Source: Flavobacterium aquidurense (GTDB taxonomy: Bacteria; Bacteroidota; Bacteroidia; Flavobacteriales; Flavobacteriaceae). From it: DNA of 64,000 bases. Below are positions 42,749 to 51,961 of this stretch, one piece after another. A program made the translations under genes and the position numbers. The notes below the pieces were generated by a model. It was given only the letters and a program-made list of their open reading frames with translations. It did no database searches and was not told the origin of the DNA. The stretch lies in contig NZ_JRLF01000007.1 in the NCBI RefSeq assembly GCF_001404985.1, forward strand, positions 124,001 to 188,000, given 5' to 3'. Position 1 is the stretch's first letter. Each line of letters begins with the position of its first letter.

Positions 42749-43579
42749 TTACATCACTAAATTATATGAAGTTCCGTTTTCGTTCATATAAGTATATTTA
42801 CTATCGCAATCATTGTCGCCATAATCTACAACACCGTTTAGTATTCCGCCCTGAATTTTTAGTTTTCCTTTAGAAATAAATTCACAAGAATATTTTTTAA
42901 TCAAGGATTCCTGAACGGTCAAGGTTAGCGTTCCTCCGCTTTGTGCGGTTACGGTATGAGTTCCTTCGGTCATTTCATAAATATTATCCTCAAGAACAAA
43001 TGGTGTTTCTACGCCTGCAGTTTGTTTTACAGTAACCATTCCTGAATTAAGATAAACTCTTCCCGCCAGATCTGTAAATTTTCCGTTAGTGACTTTTCTG
43101 CTAAATTGCGGTACAGTTGCAATAGTTGTAGTATTTACATATTCAATTGTTCCTTCGAGTTTAATTCCTGTAATAGAGTAGTCTATTCTCTCAATGGTCA
43201 TTTTGCTTCCTGTAGTAGTTATGGGTCCGGAAAATGTAATTTTTTGTTTTCCTCTTTTTACAATCTGATTGTCTGAGCATCCCGCTGTTCCATAATCTAC
43301 CGTGAATACTTTTGGGTACGATTCTGTACTTTGTTGTGTTACGGTAACAGTGCCGCAGATTCCGGTTACATTTTCGGCTGATTTTCCTGAGGATGAGGTT
43401 TTTGACGAAACCAATAACCCGGTTTTGATATCCATTTCGGTAGTGGCATCAATTGCAATCGAAGCTCCAACTGAACTTACATCAGCCTGATTCGTTTTTT
43501 CGTCATCATTACTGGAACAAGAAATATAGGTGAATCCTGTTGCACAAATGGTTAGTAATAAAATTAGGGTCTTTTTCAT
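42749..43579 (-). CDS. Hypothetical lipoprotein
   Basis: A 276-residue protein with a lipoprotein signal (TYISCSS, C21), followed by an acidic SSNDDEK linker. The mature part is beta-strand rich, with many Thr, Gly and Ser and two cysteine pairs (around 74 and 100, and near 230 and 258), which would allow disulfides in the periplasm or on the surface. Acidic residues right after the lipid-bearing Cys (SSNDDE) resemble the lipoprotein export signal of Bacteroidota, so it may be surface-exposed (inference). No family is recognised. A terminator hairpin follows at 42685-42723. Confidence 0.78.
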   Translation of the reverse strand: MKKTLILLLTICATGFTYISCSSNDDEKTNQADVSSVGASIAIDATTEMDIKTGLLVSSKTSSSGKSAENVTGICGTVTVTQQSTESYPKVFTVDYGTAGCSDNQIVKRGKQKITFSGPITTTGSKMTIERIDYSITGIKLEGTIEYVNTTTIATVPQFSRKVTNGKFTDLAGRVYLNSGMVTVKQTAGVETPFVLEDNIYEMTEGTHTVTAQSGGTLTLTVQESLIKKYSCEFISKGKLKIQGGILNGVVDYGDNDCDSKYTYMNENGTSYNLVM

Positions 43580-43642
43580 AGTAGTTTTGGTTTTTTGTTA
43601 GTATTAATAGGCATTCAAATTTAATAAAAAAAGTGAGTGTAA

Positions 43643-43676
43643 ATAAAAAAATCCTGTAAGCAGAGCCTACAGGATT
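43643..43676 (-). terminator. Terminator of htpG
   Basis: ATCCTGTA/TACAGGAT hairpin (43651-43675) preceded by an A-run that becomes the U-run on the minus strand. Confidence 0.82.
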
Positions 43677-43701
43677 TAGAACGTTTTTTTAATAAAAAAT
43701 A

Positions 43702-45585
43702 TTATTTGATCATCTCAAAACTTCTTTTTACAAAAGCTGTTAACGCTTCTCCTTTTAAAAGGTTTTGCGATAACTTGGCTAAGTCTAAAGCTTGTTTTAC
43801 CAAGTGTTCCTGATGCGTTTTGTCTTCTGTATTTAAGATACTTGTAGCTAAATCTGAGTTTGTGTTTACAACCAGATTATACATTTCAGGCATATTACCC
43901 ATCCCAAACATTCCGCCGCCTCCAGACTGGCTCATTTCTTTCATTCTACGCATAAATTCTGGTTGCGTGATAATAAAAGGAGCAGCCTGACTATTCATTG
44001 CTTCAAGTTGTACGCTGTATGCCTTAGGGATATAAGCTTCTAGTGAAGTTTTTAAAGTTTCTTTTTCTTCATCTGATAACTTAGAAATCGTGTTTTCCTC
44101 TTTTTTGATTAAATTATCAATATGATCAGAATCTACACGAACAAAAGTCACATCTTTATTATCGCCTTCAATTTTTTGAATCAAGTGTGAGATAATCGGA
44201 GAATCTAAAAGTAACACTTCGTATCCTTTTTCTTTTGCTGTTTCAATATAAGAGTGTTGTGCTTCTTTATTTCCAGCGTAAAGAACAACCAGTTTTCCGT
44301 CTTTATCAGTTTGGTTTTCTTTTAATTTCTCTTTTAATTCTTCAAGAGTAAAATAAGTGTCATCTACAGTTGGGTATAAAACAAATGCACCAGCTTTTTC
44401 GTAGAATTTATCTTCAGAAAGCATTCCGTACTCTAAAACAATTTTAATATCATTCCATTTAGCTTCAAAATCAGCACGGTTTTCGTTAAATAAGGCTTTA
44501 AGTTTATCTGCTACTTTACGAGTGATGTAGTTAGAAATTTTCTTAACCGCACCATCAGCTTGTAAACCTGAACGGGAAACGTTCAATGGGATATCCGGTG
44601 AGTCGATAACACCTTTTAACATCGTCAAAAATTCAGGTACAATTCCTTCTACATTATCAGTAACGTAAACCTGGTTTTGGTACAATTGAATTTTATCTTT
44701 CTGAATTTGCATATCAGATCCTAACTTAGGGAAATATAAAATTCCGGTTAAGTTGAATGGATAGTCTACATTTAAATGAATGTGAAACAACGGATCTTCA
44801 AATTGCATTGGATACAATTCTCTGTAGAAATTTTTATAATCCTCATCAGATAATTCGGTTGGTTGTTTAGTCCAGGCCGGATTTGGGTTATTGATGATGT
44901 TATCTGTTTCGATAGTTTCGTTTACGTAATCTTCAGGCGCATCTTCCGGTTTTGGAAGTGTTTCTGTTCTTGTTCCAAACTTAATTGGAATAGGCATAAA
45001 CTTATTATACTTATTCAATAATCCGCTGATTTTAGAATCTTCTAAAAATTCAAGAGAGTCTTCAGCAATATGAAGGATGATTTCTGTACCACGTGAAGTT
45101 TTGTCAGCAGGTTCTAAAGTAAATTCAGGACTACCATCGCAAGTCCAGTGTGCAGCTGGTTCGTCTTTGTATGATTTAGTTATGATTTCAACTTTTTCTG
45201 CAACCATAAAAGCAGAGTAGAAACCAAGACCAAAGTGACCAATAATTCCAGAATCTTTAGCAGAATCCTTGTATTTATCAAGGAATTCCTCAGCTCCTGA
45301 AAAAGCAACCTGGTTGATGTATTTCTCTACTTCATCAGCTGTCATACCTAAACCCTGGTCAATGATGTGGATTTTTTTGCCTTCTTTATCAATTTTAATT
45401 TCGATAACAGGATTTCCGAATTCTACTTTAGCTTCTCCTATACTAATTAAGTGTTTTAGCTTTAAAGTCGCGTCGGTTCCGTTTGAAATTAACTCACGTA
45501 AAAAGATTTCGTGATCGCTATACAAGAATTTTTTGATTAAGGGAAAGATGTTTTCTACCGAAACATTAATTTTACCTGTTGTCAT
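43702..45585 (-). CDS. htpG: Molecular chaperone HtpG (Hsp90)
   Basis: A 627-residue ATP-dependent chaperone. The GHKL ATP site shows ELISNGTDAT (31-40, N35 for Mg-ATP), DQGLGMT (76-82) and GIIGHFGLGFYSAFMVA (113-129). The middle domain has YFPKL and SGLQAD segments with the NVSRSGLQ catalytic loop, and the C-terminal dimer domain includes a GGGGMFGMGNMPE stretch. GTDAT instead of the usual ASDA of other phyla is a local variation that keeps the catalytic Asn. It is a single gene with a hairpin terminator at 43643-43676. No heat-shock operator was seen upstream. Confidence 0.96.
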   Translation of the reverse strand: MTTGKINVSVENIFPLIKKFLYSDHEIFLRELISNGTDATLKLKHLISIGEAKVEFGNPVIEIKIDKEGKKIHIIDQGLGMTADEVEKYINQVAFSGAEEFLDKYKDSAKDSGIIGHFGLGFYSAFMVAEKVEIITKSYKDEPAAHWTCDGSPEFTLEPADKTSRGTEIILHIAEDSLEFLEDSKISGLLNKYNKFMPIPIKFGTRTETLPKPEDAPEDYVNETIETDNIINNPNPAWTKQPTELSDEDYKNFYRELYPMQFEDPLFHIHLNVDYPFNLTGILYFPKLGSDMQIQKDKIQLYQNQVYVTDNVEGIVPEFLTMLKGVIDSPDIPLNVSRSGLQADGAVKKISNYITRKVADKLKALFNENRADFEAKWNDIKIVLEYGMLSEDKFYEKAGAFVLYPTVDDTYFTLEELKEKLKENQTDKDGKLVVLYAGNKEAQHSYIETAKEKGYEVLLLDSPIISHLIQKIEGDNKDVTFVRVDSDHIDNLIKKEENTISKLSDEEKETLKTSLEAYIPKAYSVQLEAMNSQAAPFIITQPEFMRRMKEMSQSGGGGMFGMGNMPEMYNLVVNTNSDLATSILNTEDKTHQEHLVKQALDLAKLSQNLLKGEALTAFVKRSFEMIK

Positions 45586-45730
45586 ATTTTTATTATTTTT
45601 TTAGTTTAAAGTGATGATTTTCATTTCTTCAAATAGAATACCAATTGTTTTTTGAATGACAAAATGTCGCAAGTGTTAATTTTGAAAGAAAATAATTTGA
45701 TTGTAAAACAAAAGATATTCTTATGAATTG

Positions 45731-45738
45731 TATCTTTG
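45731..45738 (+). promoter_or_regulatory. Promoter -7 box of the lipocalin-OmpA pair
   Basis: TATCTTTG, perfect consensus, 51 bases before the ATG. A TTG at correct -33 spacing is not present. Confidence 0.55.
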
Positions 45739-45789
45739 TCGTATAATAATTGTTAAATAAGTAAGTATTAACTTAAATAAAAGTACAAA

Positions 45790-46290
45790 ATGAAGAAAAT
45801 TATTTTCATTTGCATGATCGCAACGATGTTATTCGCGTGTAAATCAGCTTCGTCTACAGCTTCAACTGAAGCCACTCCACTATCAAAGAAACTTGACAGA
45901 CCTACTCAGGTAGCCATTAAAGGAAATTGGGTTTTAACAAATGTGTCTTATCCTGGTTCTGAATATATCAAAGTAAATTCTTTTGATCTTGCAGATTCTA
46001 AATGTTTCATTGGAAGTACCTGGAACTTTATTTCAAATAATAACAAAGGTTCAATGGCTTTAACAGCACCAAGCTGTACTGCTTTTAGCTCACCAATTGT
46101 TTGGAGTATCAATAATCAGGGATTGTTTGTACTTAAAATTCTTGATGCTGGTATAAAAGCAAAAAAAGTAAGAGACGGATATTTATTGAAAGTTGCCGGT
46201 TTAACTGAAAATTCATTTCAGTTAGTTGATAACATCAATGTTGGTGGACAAGTAAAAGATGTTACTTACCAATTTCAAAGAGCTAATTAA
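45790..46290 (+). CDS. Lipocalin-like lipoprotein
   Basis: A 166-residue lipoprotein with signal MKKIIFICMIATMLFAC (C17). The mature part starts with a Ser/Thr-rich linker and then shows the lipocalin-type opening IKGNWVLTNVSYPG (43-56), a CFIGSTWNFISNN strand and a second Cys near 98, which suits a small beta barrel with a disulfide. This agrees with the bacterial lipocalin-like group. It is 18 bases upstream of the OmpA-family gene and probably cotranscribed. A perfect TATCTTTG box lies at 45731-45738. Confidence 0.78.
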   Translation: MKKIIFICMIATMLFACKSASSTASTEATPLSKKLDRPTQVAIKGNWVLTNVSYPGSEYIKVNSFDLADSKCFIGSTWNFISNNNKGSMALTAPSCTAFSSPIVWSINNQGLFVLKILDAGIKAKKVRDGYLLKVAGLTENSFQLVDNINVGGQVKDVTYQFQRAN

Positions 46291-46308
46291 AATTAAAAAA
46301 TATATAAT

Positions 46309-47004
46309 ATGAAAAAGATAACAGTTTTAGGTTTGAGTAGTTTACTTGTATTAGTAAGTTTTTTTGCAAGTTGCGATTCAGTTAAAAACGCAAATAATAC
46401 ACAAAAAGGTGCAGGAATTGGAGTAGTTGCCGGTGGTCTTATTGGTGGTATTTTAGGTAACAATTTAGGAAAAGGCGGAAACGCTGCTTTAGGAGCTGCA
46501 ATTGGAGCTGCTGTAGGTGGTGGAACTGGTGCTCTTATTGGAAACAAAATGGACAAACAAGCCCGTGAAATTGATCAGGCTTTACCAGGTGCATCTGTAG
46601 AAAGAGTAGGAGAAGGAATTCACTTGACCCTTAATGAAAATGCTGTTCGTTTTGATACTAACAAATCTACTTTGACAACTCAGGCAAAAGCAAATTTAGA
46701 TAAATTGGTTCCTGTATTTAATGAATACGGAGATACTGATATTCAAATTTTTGGTTATACTGATAACACAGGAAAACCAGAATACAACTTAACACTTTCT
46801 GGACAAAGAGCTGCTTCTGTGCAATCTTATTTAGTTTCTAAAGGATTAAAATCAAGCCGTTTCAAAACTTCAGGTTTAGGAATTGTTGATCCAATTGCTA
46901 CAAATGATACTCCGGAAGGAAGAGCTCAAAACCGTCGTGTAGAATTTTCTATTACTGCAAATGACAAAATGGTAAATGACGCTAAAACCGAAGCTGGTAA
47001 ATAG
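46309..47004 (+). CDS. OmpA-family lipoprotein with glycine zipper
   Basis: A 231-residue lipoprotein (lipobox FASC, C22). Residues about 33-82 form a glycine zipper (GAGIGVVAGGLIGGILG and GAAIGAAVGGGTGALIG), expected to insert in or pack against a membrane. The C-terminal OmpA domain (about 105-218) binds peptidoglycan: IQIFGYTDNTG (144-154), SGQRAASVQSYL and GRAQNRRVEFSI (202-213) are present. It should tie the outer membrane to the wall. The hairpin at 47028-47061 ends the pair with the lipocalin gene. Confidence 0.9.
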   Translation: MKKITVLGLSSLLVLVSFFASCDSVKNANNTQKGAGIGVVAGGLIGGILGNNLGKGGNAALGAAIGAAVGGGTGALIGNKMDKQAREIDQALPGASVERVGEGIHLTLNENAVRFDTNKSTLTTQAKANLDKLVPVFNEYGDTDIQIFGYTDNTGKPEYNLTLSGQRAASVQSYLVSKGLKSSRFKTSGLGIVDPIATNDTPEGRAQNRRVEFSITANDKMVNDAKTEAGK

Positions 47005-47027
47005 TTTCAAACGCAATAAAATTTCTT

Positions 47028-47061
47028 AAAAGCTGTTTCATAATTGAAGCAGCTTTTTTTT
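47028..47061 (+). terminator. Terminator of the OmpA-family gene
   Basis: 12-bp stem AAAAGCTGTTTC (47028-47039) and GAAGCAGCTTTT (47046-47057) with one G-U pair, followed by a T-run. Confidence 0.85.
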
Positions 47062-47090
47062 GACTTTAGAAATTAAACATTGTAAATTTG
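47059..47090 (+). promoter_or_regulatory. Promoter of the ABC ATPase gene
   Basis: TTTG at 47059-47062, 20 bases of spacer and TAAATTTG at 47083-47090, 18 bases before the ATG. The -33 element is built from the T-run of the preceding terminator. Confidence 0.65.
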
Positions 47091-47108
47091 AACTTTCAAA
47101 TACAACCC

Positions 47109-48059
47109 ATGCTCGACATTCAGAATATTTCTTTTTCGTATACCGATAGCCCCGTTATAAAAAACGTTTCTTTTACCATAAATAAAGGCGAGAATATTGC
47201 TATTATTGGTGAAAGCGGCTGCGGAAAAAGTACACTTTTAAAATTAATGTACGGTTTATATGATTTAAAAGAAGGTAAAATCTTTTATAATGATAAACCT
47301 ATTTTAGGTCCTAAATACAATTTGATCCCGGGAATGCCTTTTATGAAATACCTGGCTCAGGATTTTGATTTGTCCCCTTTTGAAACTGTAGCGGAAAATG
47401 TGGGTAAATTTCTTTCGAATGGTTTTGCCAACATGAAAAAACTACGTGTTCAGGAACTACTTGAAATGGTAGAAATGGAGCAATTCTCTAATGTAAAAGC
47501 TAAATTTTTAAGTGGAGGACAACAACAAAGAGTAGCTCTGGTAAGAGTTTTGGCTCTGGAACCGGAAGTAATTTTATTAGATGAGCCTTTTAGCCAGATA
47601 GATGCTTTTCGTAAAAATGCTTTACGCCGAAATTTATTTCGATACTTAAAACAAAAAGGAATTACCTGTATTATTGCAACCCATGACAGCACAGATGCAT
47701 TATCGTTTGCAGATGAAGCAATCGTAATGCGAAACGGGGAGGTTATCGTAAAAGATAATCCGACAAAAATTTATGAGGATCCTGAAACAAAATATGTGGC
47801 TTCGCTTTTTGGGGAAGTAAATGAGATTCCTACCCACTTACTATTACCATATGAAGATCAAACACATAAAACATTGGTTTATCCACATCAGTTTAAAATG
47901 GTAGCCGAATCAAATTTACCGGTAAAAATTAGAAGAACTTATTTTAGAGGAAATCATTTTTTAATTGAAACAGTTTATAAAAGACAACTGGTGTTTTTTG
48001 AAAGTGAAATCGATTTGCCTCTTGAACAGGAAATATTTTTAGGTTTAAATTATTTGTAA
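47109..48059 (+). CDS. ABC transporter ATP-binding protein (orphan)
   Basis: From the ATG at 47109 the protein has 316 residues. A TTG at 47088 lies inside the promoter box TAAATTTG and is rejected. Walker A GESGCGKST (34-42), the signature KFLSGGQQQRVALVR, Walker B VILLDEPFSQID and the H-loop ATHDSTDAL are all intact. A C-terminal part of about 85 residues (from about 230) looks like a small beta-rich TOBE-like regulatory domain, as in PotA and FbpC importers. No permease or binding protein is nearby, so the partner is unknown. Inorganic ion or polyamine uptake is a guess from the family. Confidence 0.88.
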   Translation: MLDIQNISFSYTDSPVIKNVSFTINKGENIAIIGESGCGKSTLLKLMYGLYDLKEGKIFYNDKPILGPKYNLIPGMPFMKYLAQDFDLSPFETVAENVGKFLSNGFANMKKLRVQELLEMVEMEQFSNVKAKFLSGGQQQRVALVRVLALEPEVILLDEPFSQIDAFRKNALRRNLFRYLKQKGITCIIATHDSTDALSFADEAIVMRNGEVIVKDNPTKIYEDPETKYVASLFGEVNEIPTHLLLPYEDQTHKTLVYPHQFKMVAESNLPVKIRRTYFRGNHFLIETVYKRQLVFFESEIDLPLEQEIFLGLNYL

Positions 48060-48089
48060 TTAGATATTTTTTTTATTCTGTATAAATAA

Positions 48090-48119
48090 AAACCCGACAG
48101 CGATTAAACTGTCGGGTTT
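48090..48119. terminator. Bidirectional terminator
   Basis: AAACCCGACAG/CTGTCGGGTTT, a perfect 11-bp stem, between the convergent ABC ATPase and S9 peptidase genes. Confidence 0.9.
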
Positions 48120-48143
48120 CTTTTTATGTCAATTTTGAATAAT

Positions 48144-50555
48144 CTAGTTTTTTAAATACTTCTCTAAAAACTGATCTTGTTCCCAAAGCAGGTGCAAAAT
48201 ATTTTCTTTGGCAACATAACTGTGAGCTTCTTTAGGTAAAATTACCATTCTTGCCGTTGCTCCCAAACCTTTTAAGGCCTGGTAATAACGCTCAGTCTGC
48301 AAAGTAAAAGTTCCAGGGTTATTATCTGCTTCACCATGAACTAATAAAAGAGGTGTTTTCATTTTATCTGCATTCATAAAAGGAGACATCGCAGTGTAAA
48401 CCTGAGGAACTTCCCAATAATTACGTTGTTCAGTCTGGAAACCAAAAGGGGTTAAAGTCCTGTTGTAAGCACCACTTCTTGCAATTCCGCAAGCAAATAA
48501 ATTAGAATGTGTCAATAAATTGGCAGTCATAAAAGCACCGTAAGAATGTCCTCCAACAGCTACTTTTTTGCGATTAATATATCCTAAAGCATCAACGGCA
48601 TCAATTGCAGCGGCAGCATTATCGACTAATTGAGAAATAAAATTGTCATTAGGTTCTGTAGTTCCTTCCCCAATAATTGGAAAAGCGGCATCATCTAAAA
48701 CTGCATATCCTTTTGTTACCCAATATACAAACGATCCATAATAAGGAACCGTAAATTCGTTTGGATTTTGAGTCGATTGTCCGGCGCTGTTTTTATCTTT
48801 ATATTCAGCAGGATAAGCCCAGATCAGCAAAGGCAGTTTTTCTTTCTTAGCTTTGTCATAACCGGCAGGCAAATATAAAGTCCCGGAAAGCTCAACACCA
48901 TCTTTACGCTTGTATTTAATGACTTCTTTGCTAACATTTTTGATGCTTTCAAACGGGTTTTCAAAAGTAGTAATTGGAGTTAAACTATTTTGTTTTTTGA
49001 TATTTCTGAAATAATAATTCGGATATTCGCTTTTAGACTGAATCTGAACGAGAACTTTACCGGTTTTAAAATCTTCAATACCTAATAAATCTTCTTTTTT
49101 ATCTTTATAACCCGAAGTGTAAAGGCGTTTTGATTGTAGTGTTTTTAAATTAAATTCATCAATAAAAGGAAATTGCCCTTCTTTTGTATATCCTTCTCCA
49201 ATACGATATGCATTGTCTTTTTCGATTGCTAAAACATACTTGTTATATGCATTCTTTTTAGTTTCAAAAGCTCCCGGATCTGAATAAACATCTTGTTGGT
49301 TTCTGTCTGTGATTACTTTTGCCTGCTGGGCAGGATTTGACGGATTGATTAAATACGTTTTTGTATTACGGGTATCGTACCACTCGTCAGTAAGAAAAGC
49401 GATATTGTCGTTACCCCAAATAATATCGTTGTAACGTTGAGGTACTTTTACTAATGCTGTTGCATTGCTTGTAAAAGGGGCATCCCAAAGAAAAACTTCA
49501 TCTCTAAATTCTACTTTATTAGCAGGATCACCTTCGTCTAAAGCAACAACATATGATAATGTTGCAGGTTTGTCATTTCTCCATTCCATTTCTCTTTTTC
49601 CTTTACGAACTGCCATAAAACCTTTTGGGATTACTTCGTTCAAAGGAACTTCATTAACTGTTTTAACTTCTTTTCCCATTACATCATAAACAACTGTTCT
49701 GGATGGAAATCGATTTAAAGGAACAACATATGAAAACGGCTTCTGGATTGTACTTAACATTATATAGTTGCCATCCGGCGAAATTCTTTCTCCGGCATAC
49801 ATGGCTGCTTCCTTAAACAAAGTTGCAGTTCCGTTAATGTTGACTTTATATAATTCAGAAGTAATGATATTCTCAAAATTAATTTCGTCATTTTGATTTT
49901 TCAGCATGTCGGGATATGTTCTGTTTTGAGATTTTGCTCCTGATGTGTTAGAAATGATAGGACCGGCTGGCAAATCTTTTTTAGAATCTAATAATGGTTT
50001 TCTGTTTTTTGGAAGCATTTTAACCAAAATAGTTTCATTGTCTAAAAACCAGCTAAACGGATTACCAAGGTTTGCATTTACATTCGCATCTGTAAGTTTT
50101 GTTGCTTTTGCAGTTGCAACATCTACAACCCAAAGTTCTACACCAGTACTTGTAGTATGTGAGAATAAGATTTTCTTATCGTTTGGTGACCAAAGCACAT
50201 TTGTTATTTTAGGATTTTCAGGTAAACCTGAAACTTGTACTTCGTCTTTTCCGGCAATTTTTCTTAACTTAAGATTGATTGTGTAGGTTGCAGTACTTGA
50301 AATATTAGTTACCGGATTAATTCTCAAACCACCTAATCGAAGTTCGTCCTGATTAAGATCGTCTAATGTTTTATATGTATTTCTGTAAAGGAGCAACATA
50401 TTTTCTTTTTTAGTATCCATAGATACAAGTGGAGCTTTTTGATAATCGGCTAAATCCAAGATAGATTTAGATGGTTTTTGGTAGGTTAAATTTTCCTGAG
50501 CAAAGGCAAAAAAGCCAATGTTAAGAAAGAATAGGAGTGTAACCTTTAATTTCAT
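48144..50555 (-). CDS. S9 family peptidase (glutamyl endopeptidase-like), secreted
   Basis: An 803-residue protein with a signal peptide (about 1-19, FFAFAQ), a beta-propeller-like N-part (to about 540) and a C-terminal alpha/beta-hydrolase domain. The catalytic triad is readable as S671 (GGHSYGAF), D744 (VHGEADN) and H778 (KEAHSY). The LPAGYDKAKKEKLPLLIWAYP opening and the order of motifs match S9 enzymes related to plant chloroplast glutamyl endopeptidase. Secreted peptidases of this type feed on external protein. The gene is single, between a bidirectional terminator and a 262-base promoter region. Confidence 0.9.
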   Translation of the reverse strand: MKLKVTLLFFLNIGFFAFAQENLTYQKPSKSILDLADYQKAPLVSMDTKKENMLLLYRNTYKTLDDLNQDELRLGGLRINPVTNISSTATYTINLKLRKIAGKDEVQVSGLPENPKITNVLWSPNDKKILFSHTTSTGVELWVVDVATAKATKLTDANVNANLGNPFSWFLDNETILVKMLPKNRKPLLDSKKDLPAGPIISNTSGAKSQNRTYPDMLKNQNDEINFENIITSELYKVNINGTATLFKEAAMYAGERISPDGNYIMLSTIQKPFSYVVPLNRFPSRTVVYDVMGKEVKTVNEVPLNEVIPKGFMAVRKGKREMEWRNDKPATLSYVVALDEGDPANKVEFRDEVFLWDAPFTSNATALVKVPQRYNDIIWGNDNIAFLTDEWYDTRNTKTYLINPSNPAQQAKVITDRNQQDVYSDPGAFETKKNAYNKYVLAIEKDNAYRIGEGYTKEGQFPFIDEFNLKTLQSKRLYTSGYKDKKEDLLGIEDFKTGKVLVQIQSKSEYPNYYFRNIKKQNSLTPITTFENPFESIKNVSKEVIKYKRKDGVELSGTLYLPAGYDKAKKEKLPLLIWAYPAEYKDKNSAGQSTQNPNEFTVPYYGSFVYWVTKGYAVLDDAAFPIIGEGTTEPNDNFISQLVDNAAAAIDAVDALGYINRKKVAVGGHSYGAFMTANLLTHSNLFACGIARSGAYNRTLTPFGFQTEQRNYWEVPQVYTAMSPFMNADKMKTPLLLVHGEADNNPGTFTLQTERYYQALKGLGATARMVILPKEAHSYVAKENILHLLWEQDQFLEKYLKN

Positions 50556-50749
50556 AATTTGAATTTTAGGAGTTTAAAAATGGTATTCGTTATGTTTGAC
50601 TAAAGTAATTCAATCTTGTTACATTTTATTCGTTATTTTTCATAGTTTTCATCATTTTGATGTAAAAACTGATTTTTCAAAATGCAAATAATCTTAATTC
50701 GATATATAATTAAAGTATATTAAATTGTCAATTACGAAAAAAACACTAA

Positions 50750-50785
50750 TTTGTACGCTAATGATTTAAAGTATACTTAAATTTG
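50750..50785 (+). promoter_or_regulatory. Candidate promoter of fabH
   Basis: TAAATTTG at 50778-50785 is a perfect -7 box, 32 bases before the ATG. TTTG at 50750-50753 is 24 bases upstream, longer than usual. No other feature was seen in the 262-base gap 50556-50817. Confidence 0.55.
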
Positions 50786-50817
50786 CATTCCAAATTTTTA
50801 ACAAATAATAAAAGAAT

Positions 50818-51825
50818 ATGTATCATTCAAAAATAGCGGGCTTAGGATATTATGTTCCTTCAAATGTTGTGACCAACGACGATTTGTCTAAGATTATTGA
50901 TACCAATGATGAGTGGATTCAAGAGCGAACAGGAATTCAGGAGCGCAGACATATTATTCGTGGAGAAGATACCACAACTACAATGGGGGTAAAAGCAGCT
51001 AAAATTGCTATAGAACGTTCTGGCGTAGCCAAAGAAGATATTGATTTTGTAGTTTTTGCTACATTAAGTCCTGATTACTATTTTCCAGGACCCGGGGTTT
51101 TAGTACAACGTGACTTAGGGTTAAGAACAGTTGGAGCATTGGATGTAAGAAATCAATGTTCTGGTTTTGTTTATGCTATATCTGTTGCTGATCAGTACAT
51201 AAAAACCGGAATGTATAAAAATATTCTGGTGATTGGTTCAGAGGTACATTCCACAGGTTTAGACATGACCACTCGTGGACGTGGAGTTTCTGTAATTTTT
51301 GGAGACGGGGCAGGAGCGGCAGTTTTAAGCCGTGAAGAAGATTTGACAAAAGGAATTTTATCGACTCACTTACACTCAGAAGGACAGCATGCCGAAGAAT
51401 TAGCTTTGCAGGCACCAGGAATGGGAGCGCGTTGGGTAACTGATATTTTGGCAGATAATGACCCGAACGACGAAAGTTATTATCCGTACATGAATGGGCA
51501 ATTTGTATTTAAAAATGCCGTAGTACGTTTTGCTGAAGTAATTAATGAAGGGTTGGAAGCAAACGGCTTGCAAGTTTCGGATATTGATATGTTGATTCCG
51601 CATCAGGCAAATTTGAGAATTTCACAATTCATTCAGAATAAATTTAAACTGACAGATGATCAGGTACATAATAATATCCAGAAATATGGTAATACAACCG
51701 CAGCATCGATTCCAATTGCTTTAACCGAAGCTTGGGAACAAGGGAAAATTAAATCTGGAGATACAGTTGTTTTGGCTGCCTTTGGTAGTGGTTTTACCTG
51801 GGCAAGCGCAATCATTAAATGGTAA
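50818..51825 (+). CDS. fabH: 3-oxoacyl-ACP synthase III (KAS III)
   Basis: Starts fatty acid synthesis by condensing acetyl-CoA with malonyl-ACP. The 335-residue thiolase-fold enzyme has C114 (RNQCSGF), H262 (PHQANLR) and N292 (YGNTTAAS) as the catalytic triad, plus DEWIQERTGI (31-40) and FGDGAGAAVL (161-170). It is alone: no fabF, acpP or plsX is next to it, so it is likely one of two or more KAS III genes. This extra copy may serve a branched-chain or special lipid (inference). Promoter boxes are at 50750-50785 and a terminator at 51851-51882. Confidence 0.92.
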   Translation: MYHSKIAGLGYYVPSNVVTNDDLSKIIDTNDEWIQERTGIQERRHIIRGEDTTTTMGVKAAKIAIERSGVAKEDIDFVVFATLSPDYYFPGPGVLVQRDLGLRTVGALDVRNQCSGFVYAISVADQYIKTGMYKNILVIGSEVHSTGLDMTTRGRGVSVIFGDGAGAAVLSREEDLTKGILSTHLHSEGQHAEELALQAPGMGARWVTDILADNDPNDESYYPYMNGQFVFKNAVVRFAEVINEGLEANGLQVSDIDMLIPHQANLRISQFIQNKFKLTDDQVHNNIQKYGNTTAASIPIALTEAWEQGKIKSGDTVVLAAFGSGFTWASAIIKW

Positions 51826-51850
51826 ATTAATTCATCTTGCATTATATTTA

Positions 51851-51882
51851 AAACCTGCTCTTTTATAGAGCAGGTTTTTTTT
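51851..51882 (+). terminator. Terminator of fabH
   Basis: AAACCTGCTC/GAGCAGGTTT, a perfect 10-bp stem (51851-51877), followed by a T-run. Confidence 0.88.
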
Positions 51883-51897
51883 ATAAATTGCATATTC

Positions 51898-51930
51898 AAA
51901 CCTAACAGGTTAAAAAAAACGGTTAGGTTT
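51898..51930. repeat. Inverted repeat upstream of cutC
   Basis: AAACCTAAC (51898-51906) and GTTAGGTTT (51922-51930) are exact complements. It lies between the fabH terminator and the cutC start and resembles intergenic elements of flavobacteria. Confidence 0.7.
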
Positions 51931-51961
51931 CTTTTGCGGAAAAACAGATTAATAATCAAAA

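Noticed and set aside
43702..45585. GTDAT instead of ASDA in HtpG as a catalytic change
   Set aside because: The Mg-ATP Asn is kept, and I take the variant as normal for this phylum; nothing else is altered.
46293..46556. Pro/Ala-rich minus-strand frame opposite the OmpA glycine zipper
   Set aside because: It is the complement of the Gly-rich zipper, which gives Pro/Ala codons by default.
47088..47108. TTG start for the ABC ATPase
   Set aside because: The TTG is the end of the promoter box TAAATTTG.
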